From positions 83,679,001 to 83,743,000 of the forward strand of contig JAJNNQ010000075.1 of NCBI GenBank assembly GCA_027886175.1: a stretch of DNA of 64,000 nt, written 5' to 3'. The first letter of the stretch is position 1. The number at the start of each line of letters is the position of its first letter. The stretch is from Phylloscopus collybita. Lineage: Eukaryota > Chordata > Aves > Passeriformes > Phylloscopidae. The notes beneath the pieces were generated by a model that did not search any database, was not told the DNA's origin, and saw only the letters and a list, made by a program, of their open reading frames with translations. The position numbers were made by a program, and so were the translations under genes. Positions 26,084-37,142 of the stretch are shown here, one piece after another.

Positions 26084-26169
<86 letters not shown>
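26084..26169. repeat. (AT)n array fused to T49
   Basis: About 18 AT dinucleotides (26084-26120) run directly into 49 uninterrupted T (26121-26169). It begins about 95 nt downstream of the GMDS exon donor. In the pre-mRNA it gives an AU-repeat followed by a long U tract. Length polymorphism is very likely, and the exact count may also reflect sequencing error. Confidence 0.95.
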
Positions 26170-26171
<2 letters not shown>

Positions 26172-27542
26172 CTATTGAGGTCTGTTAACTTTGTCTTGCT
26201 CTTGACTTCAGATTAGGGAATTTAGTAACACAGCAGTCTACCCCAGGCATGACCTGAACAGAAAAATAAATCTTTGGATCTTTGGATTTACATTCCTTGC
26301 CTGAATTCCTGGGGAAGGAGTCTGACTACAATGTAGATCTATTTTAGACTATTTCTTCTCTTCTTTTGACAAATTTTTGACCAATATTAAGATTTCAGCA
26401 AGATGCAGTATGACCTGAAGTGAAAGATGCTGCTGGAGGTTGGTGACCTTTTTTTAATAAAGCAAAAATTATGTCTTTATTAATGATCAAAAGCATCTTT
26501 GGTTATACATTATAAAGAAGCATCAGAACATGGTTGTGATGGCAGGTATTGGAACATATAAGCCTGCATTTAGTGTTTGAAATGTTTGTGTAGTCAAGAT
26601 TTGTTTCTAATTTTATTCTACCCATCTACTTAAGCAGACAAACAAACAATACCCCTGTATTGTATTACAAGGAGACATGAATGACCATGTAGGAAATATT
26701 GTCTTTTCCCCAGGAGATTTTTGTCCCCATTTTGATGCTTAAAGATTTCCTGTGGTCATTGGACTATTTCTGTCTTTTAATAATTCCTTGCTGGGAAACC
26801 GGATTTGACTTCACCATTCATTGATGTAGTTTAAAAAGATGACGACTGTTTGTTTTGGTTTTCTATATTACAAAGTAAGAAGTATCTCAGTAGGCAAAAG
26901 TCTGATTTTTATCATAAATTGAGACTTTAAATGTAGAGTAGAAGCTGACCTCTCAAATCTTCTTTATGATCAAAAAGAGCAAGAAAACAGAATCTTAATA
27001 CCTCTATGAACTGATGTCCTGGATGACATTAAAAAAGGTAAACAGTCATATTGCTTTGGTATCACATCAAGCAAGTGAAGAAGGTGGTTTTTGGCAGACA
27101 GCTATAAATGAAGTTATCTTTGGTTCTGTGCTGCATTTTCATGTGAGATGCTAAGGGCACCATGAATGTAATGACTGTGTCTCCACGACTGTGGAGGTTT
27201 TATGTTTGTGGCTACAACATTGGTTGAAGCAGTTAAACGAGTAAACCATCTCAGTCATCTTTTTAACGTATATAACTATGGTCATGAGTGATCATAAAAT
27301 CAGTTACCAGGTCTCGACTGAAAGAAAGTAAAAGGTGAGTAAAAGGTAAGTCAAATGAGTTGCATGAACAAAATGAATATGATTTGTAACAGGCATTGGA
27401 TATTTCATAAAGACTTCAGCTCTCTCATTCCAACAGAGGTTGCACTAGGTCATAAATCATGGGATGAATCCTGAAGTCTTCTTCCCTAAAGGCAATCCTA
27501 AATAACTCTCTTGTGTCTTCTGGGTTAGATCCTTGTCCTGTG
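26170..27542. other. Downstream GMDS intron, no recognised feature
   Basis: AT-rich unique sequence between the microsatellite and the first CR1 fragment. No exon with GMDS similarity and no repeat was seen. Confidence 0.7.
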
Positions 27543-27952
27543 TTCACAGGGTGGGTCAAGTTGGAAGGTACCACAGTGGCTCATCTGGTCCAACCTTCCT
27601 GCTCAGGCAGGATCATCCTAGAGATCATTGAACAGAGTTGTGTCCAGACAGTTCTTGCATATCTCCAGTGAGGGCAACTCCACAATCTCTCTGGGCAATC
27701 TGTTGCAGTGTTCAGTCACCTGCACAGTAAAGAAGTTCTTCCTCATATTCAGGCACAACTTCCTGCGTGTCAGTTGCTTCTCTGTCTCTTGTCCTATTGC
27801 TTGGCACCACCAAGTGCCTGGATCTGTCCTCTTGACACTCCCATCAGATACTGATAGACATCGATGGCATTCATCCCCTCTCTCCTGGAGGCTGAACAGG
27901 CCCAGCTCCCTCAGCCTATTGAGACTATCCTTCAACCCCTAAAATCAACAAG
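27543..27952 (-). mobile_element. CR1 non-LTR retrotransposon, 5'-truncated 3' fragment
   Basis: Read on the minus strand, this has the familiar CR1 3' region ending in a 'GGTTGGACCAGATGA...CCTTCCAACTTGACCC'-type tail near 27543. The minus-strand translation (27935-27618) contains RLRELGLFSL, NMRKNFFTV and NRLPREIVELPSLEI, recurrent signatures of the C-terminal CR1 ORF2 region, but it drifts out of frame in the middle. The reverse transcriptase and endonuclease are absent. The element is old and divergent, 5'-truncated as most CR1 copies are, and lacks a clean ATTCTATG-type terminal repeat. It cannot move or code. This is the main evidence for a sauropsid genome. Confidence 0.93.
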
Positions 27953-29389
27953 TCTATCCAGAAGGATGACTAGATTTCAAGGCCTTTGGCCTCCAGAAGG
28001 AATGTAGTTGTCTGGGGTCTATGGCACAAACACATGTTTTTTGTGCAAGTAACATTCCAGGCCTTTCAGCTACACATCTTGGGCCTGTCCCAAAATCTTC
28101 TGGAAAGAATTCCTTGCTAAAATATAGTTCATCTTGAGTATTTCTCATCCCAGAGAGGTACCCCTTCAGATGATGGGAGAGTTATTATCAATTCTCTAAT
28201 TCCCTGAGTATTGTGGAAATGTGGTTACAGGCAGCCTTCTTACAGCTAAAAGATAGGGTAATTTTAAAATGGAAATAAACTATTATTTGAGGCTTTAATG
28301 GACTGGAAAGTAGGGCTTAGAGATTTAACGTTGTTCAAATAAATACATAATATGTTAGAAAGCATGATCATATTTACAAGCATTTTGGGAGCTTCCTTAA
28401 GCATATGGCTGAACACATAGGGATATATCTTATCCTCTCCATATGTAGCTTTAAATCCCATTGATATTAATACAAGTAACACATGTGCATATAGACTAGA
28501 CCATGTACTGTGTTTTCTTTCTTCTTATTTCCTTATTAGGGATAATAATAAAACCATAAATACATTCCTTTTTGTTATTTTATGAAATATTATGGGTCAG
28601 TTCCTGATCTCATGGAAGCTGATGAGCAAACTCCCATAGACTTCGTGGAGAGACAGTATCCTGTGTGTGTTTTGGACTTGAGAATGTCTGGTGGTTACAA
28701 AGCACAAGCAGAATTCATGACTGTCGTGCTTTGATTGTGCGAGTTCATTTGACTGCCACTGTGATTTTGGGCAAACTCCTTTGTATACAGTAAAGCATGG
28801 AGGTGTGTGCCTGTACTGAAGCATGTAGGTGTCCAAAGAGGTTGGAGGTAGCTTTAGTACCAGGTGATTCAGAAGTTTGAGGTTTAAACTTAGGTTCATA
28901 ACAGTGGAGAATATTTGAAAAATGTGTTTAATTAGGATTTTGACCTGGCACTTTAACTGCCACCTGCAGGAACAGGGTACAGCAGCATTGTGCTGGTAAA
29001 TGCAAACTAGGAAGTCCAGCTGACTGGAAAGAAAGGATTCCATTCAATGTTTGAAGAGAACAGAATAGAAATAAGTAGACATTGAAAATTTTTCGTGTGG
29101 GATTATAAATTTTAACTTAAATATAGTAACTCTTAACATATTGGCAGAAATCGTTGCTGCCTCCTGATCTCCCTTTCTCCATTATTTACTCTGCTATGAT
29201 CCAGCACAAGTCTCATGAGATTGTATTAGAGATGATGATCAATGCCACTGAGTTGGAAAGAGGGAAAGCAATATATCAGTGCTATTGAGATATGAATCTT
29301 CTGTATATTATTTTGCTTTGTGAGGATAACATACCCTTTATTTGTTGCAGACTGTCTGCTGGGTATTTTCAATTATTAGCACAATAGCA
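27953..29389. other. Sequence between two CR1 pieces
   Basis: About 1.4 kb of AT-rich sequence separates two CR1 fragments of the same orientation. The only sizeable ORF (28597-29043, minus, 148 codons) has ordinary intronic composition. It may be an unrecognised insertion into CR1, or simply the intron between two independent CR1 insertions. Confidence 0.5.
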
Positions 29390-29510
29390 AGCCTTAATGG
29401 TACTGAGTACAGTGCTGAGTAGAGGAAGACTCACCCTGCTAGCCACATATTGCTGGTACAGGCCAGGATGCTGTTGGTCTTTTTGGCCACCTAGACACAC
29501 CAAGCTCTGC
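29390..29510 (-). mobile_element. CR1 fragment, more 5' part of the consensus
   Basis: The plus-strand string around GTGCTGAGTAGAGGAAGA, followed by CCAGGATGCTGTTGG and CTTTTTGGCCACCTAG, matches the antisense of CR1 just upstream of the part seen at 27543-27952. Orientation is the same. The ends are indistinct because of divergence. Similarity fades after about 29510. Confidence 0.75.
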
Positions 29511-32500
29511 TAAACAGCTGAGGCTTTCTCTGCCTTTCCTTCAGTTTCCTCTATCACCTGCTGATGCTCAGGTTGCCTTCTGCCATTGCATTGCCCATAC
29601 CTCAGTGTTATGCAAACAGCAGAAATACTGCACTGATGAAAGGTATGGAAAAGCCCCTCAATCTCGATCTTACAAAACTAAAAGAATGAGTCAAAGCTAA
29701 CAGTTCTAATAGTCTTTACGTATTCATAGAGATCAGAAATATTTTCTCTCGCCTTCAGTAGAAATCCAGCAGTACGTCAAGCAGTAATTACAGAGGACTC
29801 ATAATTGGGTCATAATTGGCTCCAATTCAATTAATTACATGTCTAGTCAAAAGTTTAAAGTTAGGTATGTGCCTACATGGTGAAATCAGGATGCATTTGA
29901 TATTTAGAATGTATGGGAATTGTCTTCCATTAATTTATATTTAAATAATGTAAAAGAAAACAATCAAAGCAAAAGAGAATTGTTTATAAATAAGTAATAT
30001 AATAAGTTATTGTACAGGCCAACCAAGTATATTAAGAAACTGTGAAACTGCTTAAAGAGAGAATTTCCATTTTACTTTCTTTTTAATTGGTACTGGTGCT
30101 GATTCATACGTTAATCTGTAATTAAAGGCACAAGAAAATACACAGTCATTTTTATTGTCTTAGAAAATTTTGCACATGTTGAAATTTAGATAGTAAAATC
30201 TAATCTTTGTTTAAATCTCTAGCCAACATCACCTGGTCTTTGATTCATGATTTTTCTACTTACCATTCTAATAGGCAGAGACTGACCCTTGGAAACAACT
30301 GCTACCACTGCTGTTGTGGGAAATCCCTTCTTGTATGTTTGTGTGTATGTTTAAATATAAAAACTCTTGCCAGACAGAATTATTTAGAATTTTACTTTAC
30401 TCTTGTGCATAAGAAAAGGAGCCAGCCAGCAAGAGTATCGGCCAAGGCATTTCTAATTTTGTTATTTTCTTGTAGCATTGAGGATGTGTTGTCTTTTGAG
30501 ATACATTCTACCTTTGTCTGCTAAGACTTGAAGCTTTTTCTTAGTAATCCTTTCACCATCCCAACTGAATTCTTGTTTGTGAGAGTCTTGCTTTGTTAAG
30601 GACTGTTGGTTATAACAGGAAGGTTAGTTGTGTCGGTCTGTGTAACTATCAGTAGCTCATGCAGTTCTGAGATTGGCTCATGAACTCAAGGCATGTTTCG
30701 AAATGAAGATTACTCTTTGTATGGACTGAAATGAAAAATGCTTTTCCTTTCTTACTGCATAGTTTTTATGTTTAAAGTCAATATCTTCTAATAAAAGTTA
30801 AAAAAGTAATTTTAAACCTGCAGTGGTGGGCTTTTTTCAGTATGAGTGTATAGCCATCCAGGTAAAGTGTATTTTGTGTATTTCCAAATACACAGAACTT
30901 TTTCTTTCTTTCCAGCTTGTCTGAGGTGGCCTAACTAATGGCTCTATTAAGTCAAACTAATCTTCAAATTAAATCAAATCTGCTCCAGTTGAGATGATTA
31001 TGCACTAAACTGCTTCCATGTAGATGAAGTAATTGTGAGAGCATCAGGACTTGTTAGAACCTTTAGGAGAAAAGCTTGATAGACTGTGCTCCTTTGGAAC
31101 AATTACTGAACATTGATAAAACTCTTGACAGGTACTTGCTGAAGCAGTACCTTTTCTAGAAGCATTTGTATCAAAGACAATGAGCATTCCATCCTTGATT
31201 CTTCCTAATAGTTTCAAAACCTTTAATGTAGAACTAAGTCTCACGCTGAAGTGTTTTTGAGAAAGCAACATCTTCCCACAGGAAGTATGCTCTTGCCAAG
31301 GGCAGAATACTTTTTGATTTCCTCATGTAAATATTTAGGACTTGTGGAGATAGGTGTCCAGGATCAAGGAAGTGACATTTGACCGCAGTAATACATTCAA
31401 TCTTCCACCCAAATAATGACCCAGTTCTCAGGATACAATACAGCCAGCATAAGTGGTCACAGCACAGTCTCAGCTGGTTTCAAATCAAAGATGTGAAACT
31501 CACCCAGAACTGATCCACAGGCACTGGCACTGCAATATAGGCACTTGTTCATGACACAGAAGAGTGCTGGAGGAGCAGATCCCAGAAGTAACGATTGTAT
31601 TCCTTCTGAGTCTGCAGGCAGAAGACATAGATAAATGAATTTCCAAGCTCAACTCATAACATAATTTTTTAGTTAATTATTGGTATTTGCTGCTCCTCAA
31701 CTGAAATATTCCAACCCTACAAAAAGAGCTTATCTTGATATAAAGTGGTAGATGGTGGCCACTGGCCACCAAACAGGTGTCTCCCCACCATATATCTCAT
31801 GCAGAATCAAAATACAATTCTGTGACACACTGATGTAATTCCTCTCTCTTTATTGCTGTCCAGGTAGGCTCCATCAGGCTCCCTCAGCTCTATATGGCAC
31901 CTGTGGCCCCACTTGACTTCTGGCTTCACAAACCACTCTTTTATTTCTCTGGTTTTAGTTACAAACTTCAGAGTGGGACTGAAGACCAAACATTTTCCCT
32001 AAGGCTGTATCTGTGCAGTGCCAAAATGAACTGCCACAAATTATAAGCATATAGTGAAACTCTCCTCAGTGTACATTTCTTCTCCATTCTCCCATACAAA
32101 CAGAGAAAAAGTTGAAATTTAAATAATTATGTTTTCTTTCCATTCGAGCATGATTAGATGCCAGAAAAATATAGCTATAATTCTCAAACATCTTCTTTCA
32201 GATTTTGAAAATATGGGCAAAGCTTCCCTTATGAAGAAAGAATGTGTTTCAGAATAATGGTGATAGTAAAAGTTTTCTTTTTAATGCTAAATAAAGGCTT
32301 ACATTTTGGTAAATAAGACTGCACACTAAAAGACCGTATAATGCATTTCTTTCAGTGCATGTAATTTAGATTAGACTTCTTGACTTAGAAATAGTTGCAA
32401 TTCTCAGCAGAGCAACACACTATCATCTTAATTTTACTCACGTGGATGGTGTCTACAATAAAGCAAAACAAACCCAAACCAAGTCCTTTGTGGGTTTTGA

Positions 32501-33723
32501 AATGCTGAAGTCTGCAAATAATATAATTCTAAAAAAACTACAGCATAAATAAGAAAATCTGAACACCCTTTATTCATGTGTGCATGCACACACATGTGCA
32601 GCCTGTGTAAATGTATGCATATGAATGTATGTTTCAGTGCGTGGATGATTTTGGTGGAAATTGATTTCAGTTTCATGTTGTTTGAGAGGTTCATTTTTGT
32701 GCTGTTTTTTCTTTAAGTTGGAGATTATTGATAATAACAGATTGTACAAGGAAGTAAGTAGTTTGTTGCAATAGACATTAACAGTCTCCACAGTTAAAAA
32801 TGAGGCAAGAAAAAGTTCTTAATTACAATATGTAGGTGTTCTGTCTAATACACATCATATGGCATTGATTTCCAGCAGTGGTGGACTGTAAGTCCAACTA
32901 TAAATGTTGTTGTTGTTAGACCTTTCAGAAAACTATCCTGATCTATTTCAGAACTGAAGCATCATTTTTCCCTTCTTATTTTCTTGCAGACGTATTTTCT
33001 GTGAGGGATACACGTATGTAAATAAATATTTTTTCTTATTTACAGAGATTTTCCTTTAACTTTCTTTTTCAGCACTTTCAAGTTTGACCTATTAGTGTTT
33101 TTAGGCTTTACAAAGCCAGGAAAAAGTACTTTCCTCAGCAAAACCATCTGGTTTAGTTTCCTGTGCCTCAGCAGTGATACGTGTATTATTATCAAGGCCA
33201 CCCCGGTGGTTTTCTAAGTGGTCTTGTTACAGTGGTGGTCTTACAATTCATTTGGAGTGATGGAAAGGTTAGACTAAGGCTTCTTTCAAGTATAAGGTTT
33301 CCAAACTGATAAATTATGTATTGTTGTCATATTTCTGACACTGACCTATTTTGCCATTGTGGCTTGAATGAAATATCTCTTCCATCAAATAATACAATTA
33401 CAAGAGACCTCCTGAAAAATTCTGATTTTGCAGCCTGTTCTTCTTGAGAATACGAAGTTTAAGACACTTTGCATAAATAACTGTAAATGTGTGCTGTGTC
33501 CTATGATTTTAGTTTTCTGCTCTGAATTATGACAGGGTCCATAATTAGGAGCTGTCCTTTCACATGTTCTAAGGCCTGTAGAAAGCATATGGATTTCAGC
33601 AGAAAGACTACTTAATGCAGGTAATGCACCATGATTGCAGTCAACCTCAGTGCATGCTGCAGGACAAGGTGGAGGTGTCAGTTTGCTGATGGCAATATAG
33701 CACCAGGGTGAAAACAAGCCAGC

Positions 33724-33727
<4 letters not shown>
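29511..33727. other. Downstream GMDS intron, unique AT-rich sequence
   Basis: No exon or transposon was recognised. It contains a direct TCATAATTGG repeat near 29799-29818 and CA/TG-rich sequence around 32570-32640 with a 16-bp palindrome at 32577-32592. Confidence 0.65.
32577..32592. repeat. 16-bp perfect palindrome in TG/CA-rich sequence
   Basis: TGTGTGCATGCACACA is its own reverse complement. It is alternating purine-pyrimidine sequence, so it is partly explained by simple-repeat composition and could favour Z-DNA. Confidence 0.9.

Positions 33728-33763
<36 letters not shown>
33728..33763. repeat. A36 homopolymer
   Basis: Thirty-six consecutive A on the plus strand. No clear retrotransposed body is seen upstream. 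Confidence 0.95.
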
Positions 33764-33765
<2 letters not shown>

Positions 33766-34955
33766 AGTCTGTTCCACCTTCCAGTCAGACTTGTGGTGAT
33801 TTTAACCTGGGGTAACTCCAGATGAGACTGTGGGAAAGAGATGGATCTCATGAGGAAGATGGGATTGCCTGGACCTAGGAGTGAAGGCACCAGCCTGCCT
33901 GCTCAGGGCTGCAGCTGTGCCTGGATGGAAACCACCCTGCCCATCACGGGATGGAGTGCATTCACCATAGACTGAATCTTTACAAAATTTAACAGCAAAG
34001 GTCTCACAAGACTTCTTCAGTGCTTGGAAATCAGAATTTTTTTTTTTATTTTTTTCCCCATTGTAGTCCGGTTAAAGTTTATGAATTGGGCAAGTTTAAG
34101 GCAAATGGGAAGGAGATGTTGTCATAAACATTCTGTAGGCTTCTACATGCAAAATTTCAAATCCCTACTCTACAACAAGAAAACTCCTAGTTCATGGAAA
34201 AAAAAAAAATTGAAGTTTAATACAAATGAAATGTATTTTTTAATTAGCTGAATCCCTTCAATTGACATTTCTCCTTTCTTTCTTTGCTCTTTGCTCTTTT
34301 TATGAGTGGGGGAAAGAAGAGAAAAAAAACCAACCAGGTGCTCCCACATTTGAACTCAGAATTTTTTTTCAGTCAGTTGGCATTTGGCAACATTTTAAAG
34401 AATGGGAAGCAGCATCTTTTATTGGTAAATGTTAGGCAACATTAATAATAGGTACTGCTACCAGCCCCACCCAGATAGTTTCTCGTTATTAACTAATCTA
34501 TGATTTATAGATTTATTTGAAGCTTAGAATAATGTACCACATTTTGAGAAAGCTCTATAGCATAGTTGGTTTGAATTTTAATAAGGGGGAAAAAAAACCT
34601 TTAAAACCAATCATTAAAATTTAATGACGACATTTTTAAAACCCTATAATGGTTCAATTTACACTGGAAGTCAAAAATAGTTAATGGTGTTGTTATGTCT
34701 GTGTGGTAACATCCTCACTATACAATAATTGTTTTCATTTGAAATCAAGCCAGTAAAACATCATAAGCAATGCCTTCCCAGAACCAAAATTTTCAGTCCT
34801 CCAATTTTCAGGTCATGTCACTGAAAGAGAAAATGTTTCAGATAAATTAAAGTGTTAGAGCTCACTTTTATTGTACATTAGCTGTTAATATTCTGTGCAT
34901 TATTAAGAAGATTGCTTATCAGCAGAGTGACTGTTCTTTCCTGATCTGGGTTTGG

Positions 34956-35018
34956 AAAAAAAAAACAAAAAACAAACCAAACCCAAACACACTTTTTGTT
35001 TTGTTTTGTTTTGTTTTT
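34956..35018. repeat. A/C-rich tract followed by (TTTTG)n
   Basis: An A-rich stretch with CAAA units (34956-34992) is followed by four to five TTTTG units. The two halves are roughly complementary, so the region could fold back on itself. Confidence 0.85.
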
Positions 35019-37116
35019 GAATAGGAAACATTCCCCAAACCCACAGGGTGCACTTAATATGCCACTTTTAGTTACAGCAGAAATACTCGAATTTTAGCTG
35101 TAGGTGTTTTTGGATGAAGCCTTGACCTAACAACCAACATTAATGATCCAAAGATAGAGCAGCTGAACTTTCCAGTTGGCCTTCTCTGGCCCATGTTAAG
35201 CTTTCCCTGGAGGTGGCTGACTTGGTTACCAGGTTAAGGATGTGAAGAAAGCTTATTGCTGCCTTGTGCTTGATTTCTTTCTCTCTTCCTCTCAAAATCG
35301 TCATGATTTCTGCAGTGAGAGCACTGTGTGCTTCCTCAGGAGTGACGAGCATTGCATTTGCAAGGTAGGTGAGTCACATTGGTGTTTTCTTGTCCCCTCT
35401 TCCCAGTCAGCTTGGCAGTGTGACTGGGATGGATTTGCCTGCAGCCATCAAAGAGGAGAATAAAGTAAAAGTAGGGCCCTGGCATGGTGGGTCCTTCAAA
35501 CTTCCCATCAGCCCTTCCTGCAGTGATGGAGGCTGACAGAAGCCAGGGAGCCAAGCAGTTGTCCTCCCTTCCACACCCTGCAGATCCGCAGCTCAGCCCC
35601 TGGTGTGAGCAGCCTCGGCGGCCCCTCCATTGCTTCTAGTGGGAGGAGGATTTCAGTGGTGCTTCTGAAGGGAGTAGGCCCACATGTCTGCTTCCAAATT
35701 TTCTGTTTGGCACTGGCATTAAAAGGATCTCTGCTATTGGATTTGAGGAAGAAAATTAGGGGATCCGTAACTATTCCTATGAAACGTTGCCTCTCTGCAA
35801 GGAGGACTTACTGGGGTTTTTTTGTAGAATTGAATGCAGTCCAAGCACATTTGCTTACTCTTTAGCTTTGCTCCTAGTAACAAGCTCTAAACATTTTAGA
35901 AGCTGATATTTTTTAGTGCAAGTTGTGCATTATTATTTCTTGATCTGCAAATGGGTTGGATTTTTTCTTTTTTTTTTTAATATCAAGTTTTCTTTCTTCC
36001 GTGTGCACTTTACAGATTTCTTTAAGGAGCAGCAAATTGCATTAGTAGAGCATGAGCTGCTGTTTCTGCCTTAACCTCTATCAAGTGAGATGCTACTCTA
36101 CACAGTAACAGTTTATCACGACAAGCCTAATGGTCTAATGCAAGGCACACGTGTTGCTTTTGACATAATGAAAAGTTGGTACAAATCACATGATCCTGCT
36201 GCACTGTGCTTTATTTTACAAGAAAAAGTAATGCTCTGTGTTGCTAATGCAGTATATTTCTTATGCAATACAGGCACATTTTCCCCTTCCTATTAATTTA
36301 TTATGCTGCGTTTATTTCCAGACCAACATTACTTTTCCGTGTCTGGTGGGAATTTCTCTCTTCGTCTGAGGTGTTTTAAATTCAACAAGCATAAGATTTT
36401 TAATATATCATGTTCATTCTAAAGGGGAAGTAATTGACAAGGGAAAAATATTTTGTATAGCCTTTTCATTTTACTGCCAGTATTATTACCGATATCCAAG
36501 GTAGATAAATACTAAAAACACTGCAGGTTTAAAACTGTTCATCTGCCAGATTACAAGCAGGTCTTGGAATATTGGAAGGGTATCAGGAGATAGAATGGTC
36601 TTCCCCACTGCTCTGACATGTGCATGTTCCATGTTTATGTTAATTGGATGTTTTATTTCAGCCCATAACACCTTGTGACCCACATGCCCTATCCATGGTA
36701 TGCACTGCTGGAATGTGCCTTTCTGAGTTGATAGTACTGGTAGCAGAAGTGATACTGTGTTGTGAGGAGGGGCCTGCCACAGGGAAACACTCTTCTGTGT
36801 TCTGTTTTCTGGGAATGCCAAGGTGCAGCACTAAGGAGCTTCACTTCCAAGGGGGAAGGGACCCTGCCTTGGGAGCCTTTTCCAGGCTAACTAGTGCCTC
36901 AACTCTAGGAAGATTTTTTTTTTCTTTCTTTTAAAATATTTTAAGAAGAGGTAGTAGCAGTTTAGAATTGGAGTTGGTTGGTGGTTTGTGCAAGTTCTTA
37001 TGGTCTGAGCACACTCAATGTAATACTTTAACATTATGTCTGGCATTTTAATATTATGTGTGCTGTTTTAGAAAATGTATTATTCATCCAGGTAGCCATA
37101 AAGGGTAGTTCATAAA

Positions 37117-37142
37117 GGGCACTTCACATGTGTGAAGTGCCC
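37117..37142. repeat. Perfect hairpin: 12-bp arms, 2-nt loop
   Basis: GGGCACTTCACA is followed by TG and then its exact reverse complement. It is more GC-rich than the other hairpins, so its stem would be the most stable of the set. Confidence 0.95.

Noticed and set aside
27618..27942. Open frames on both strands over the CR1 fragment (105 and 104 codons)
   Set aside because: The minus frame is a decayed C-terminal CR1 ORF2 piece with out-of-frame stretches, and the plus frame is its shadow. Neither is a host gene.
28597..29043. 148-codon minus-strand ORF between the CR1 pieces
   Set aside because: Its composition is ordinary for intron, with many Cys, His and Leu, and it matches no transposase or reverse transcriptase motif.
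33385..33777. 130-codon minus-strand ORF beginning with a Phe run
   Set aside because: The Phe run is the A36 homopolymer read backwards. The rest has no motif.
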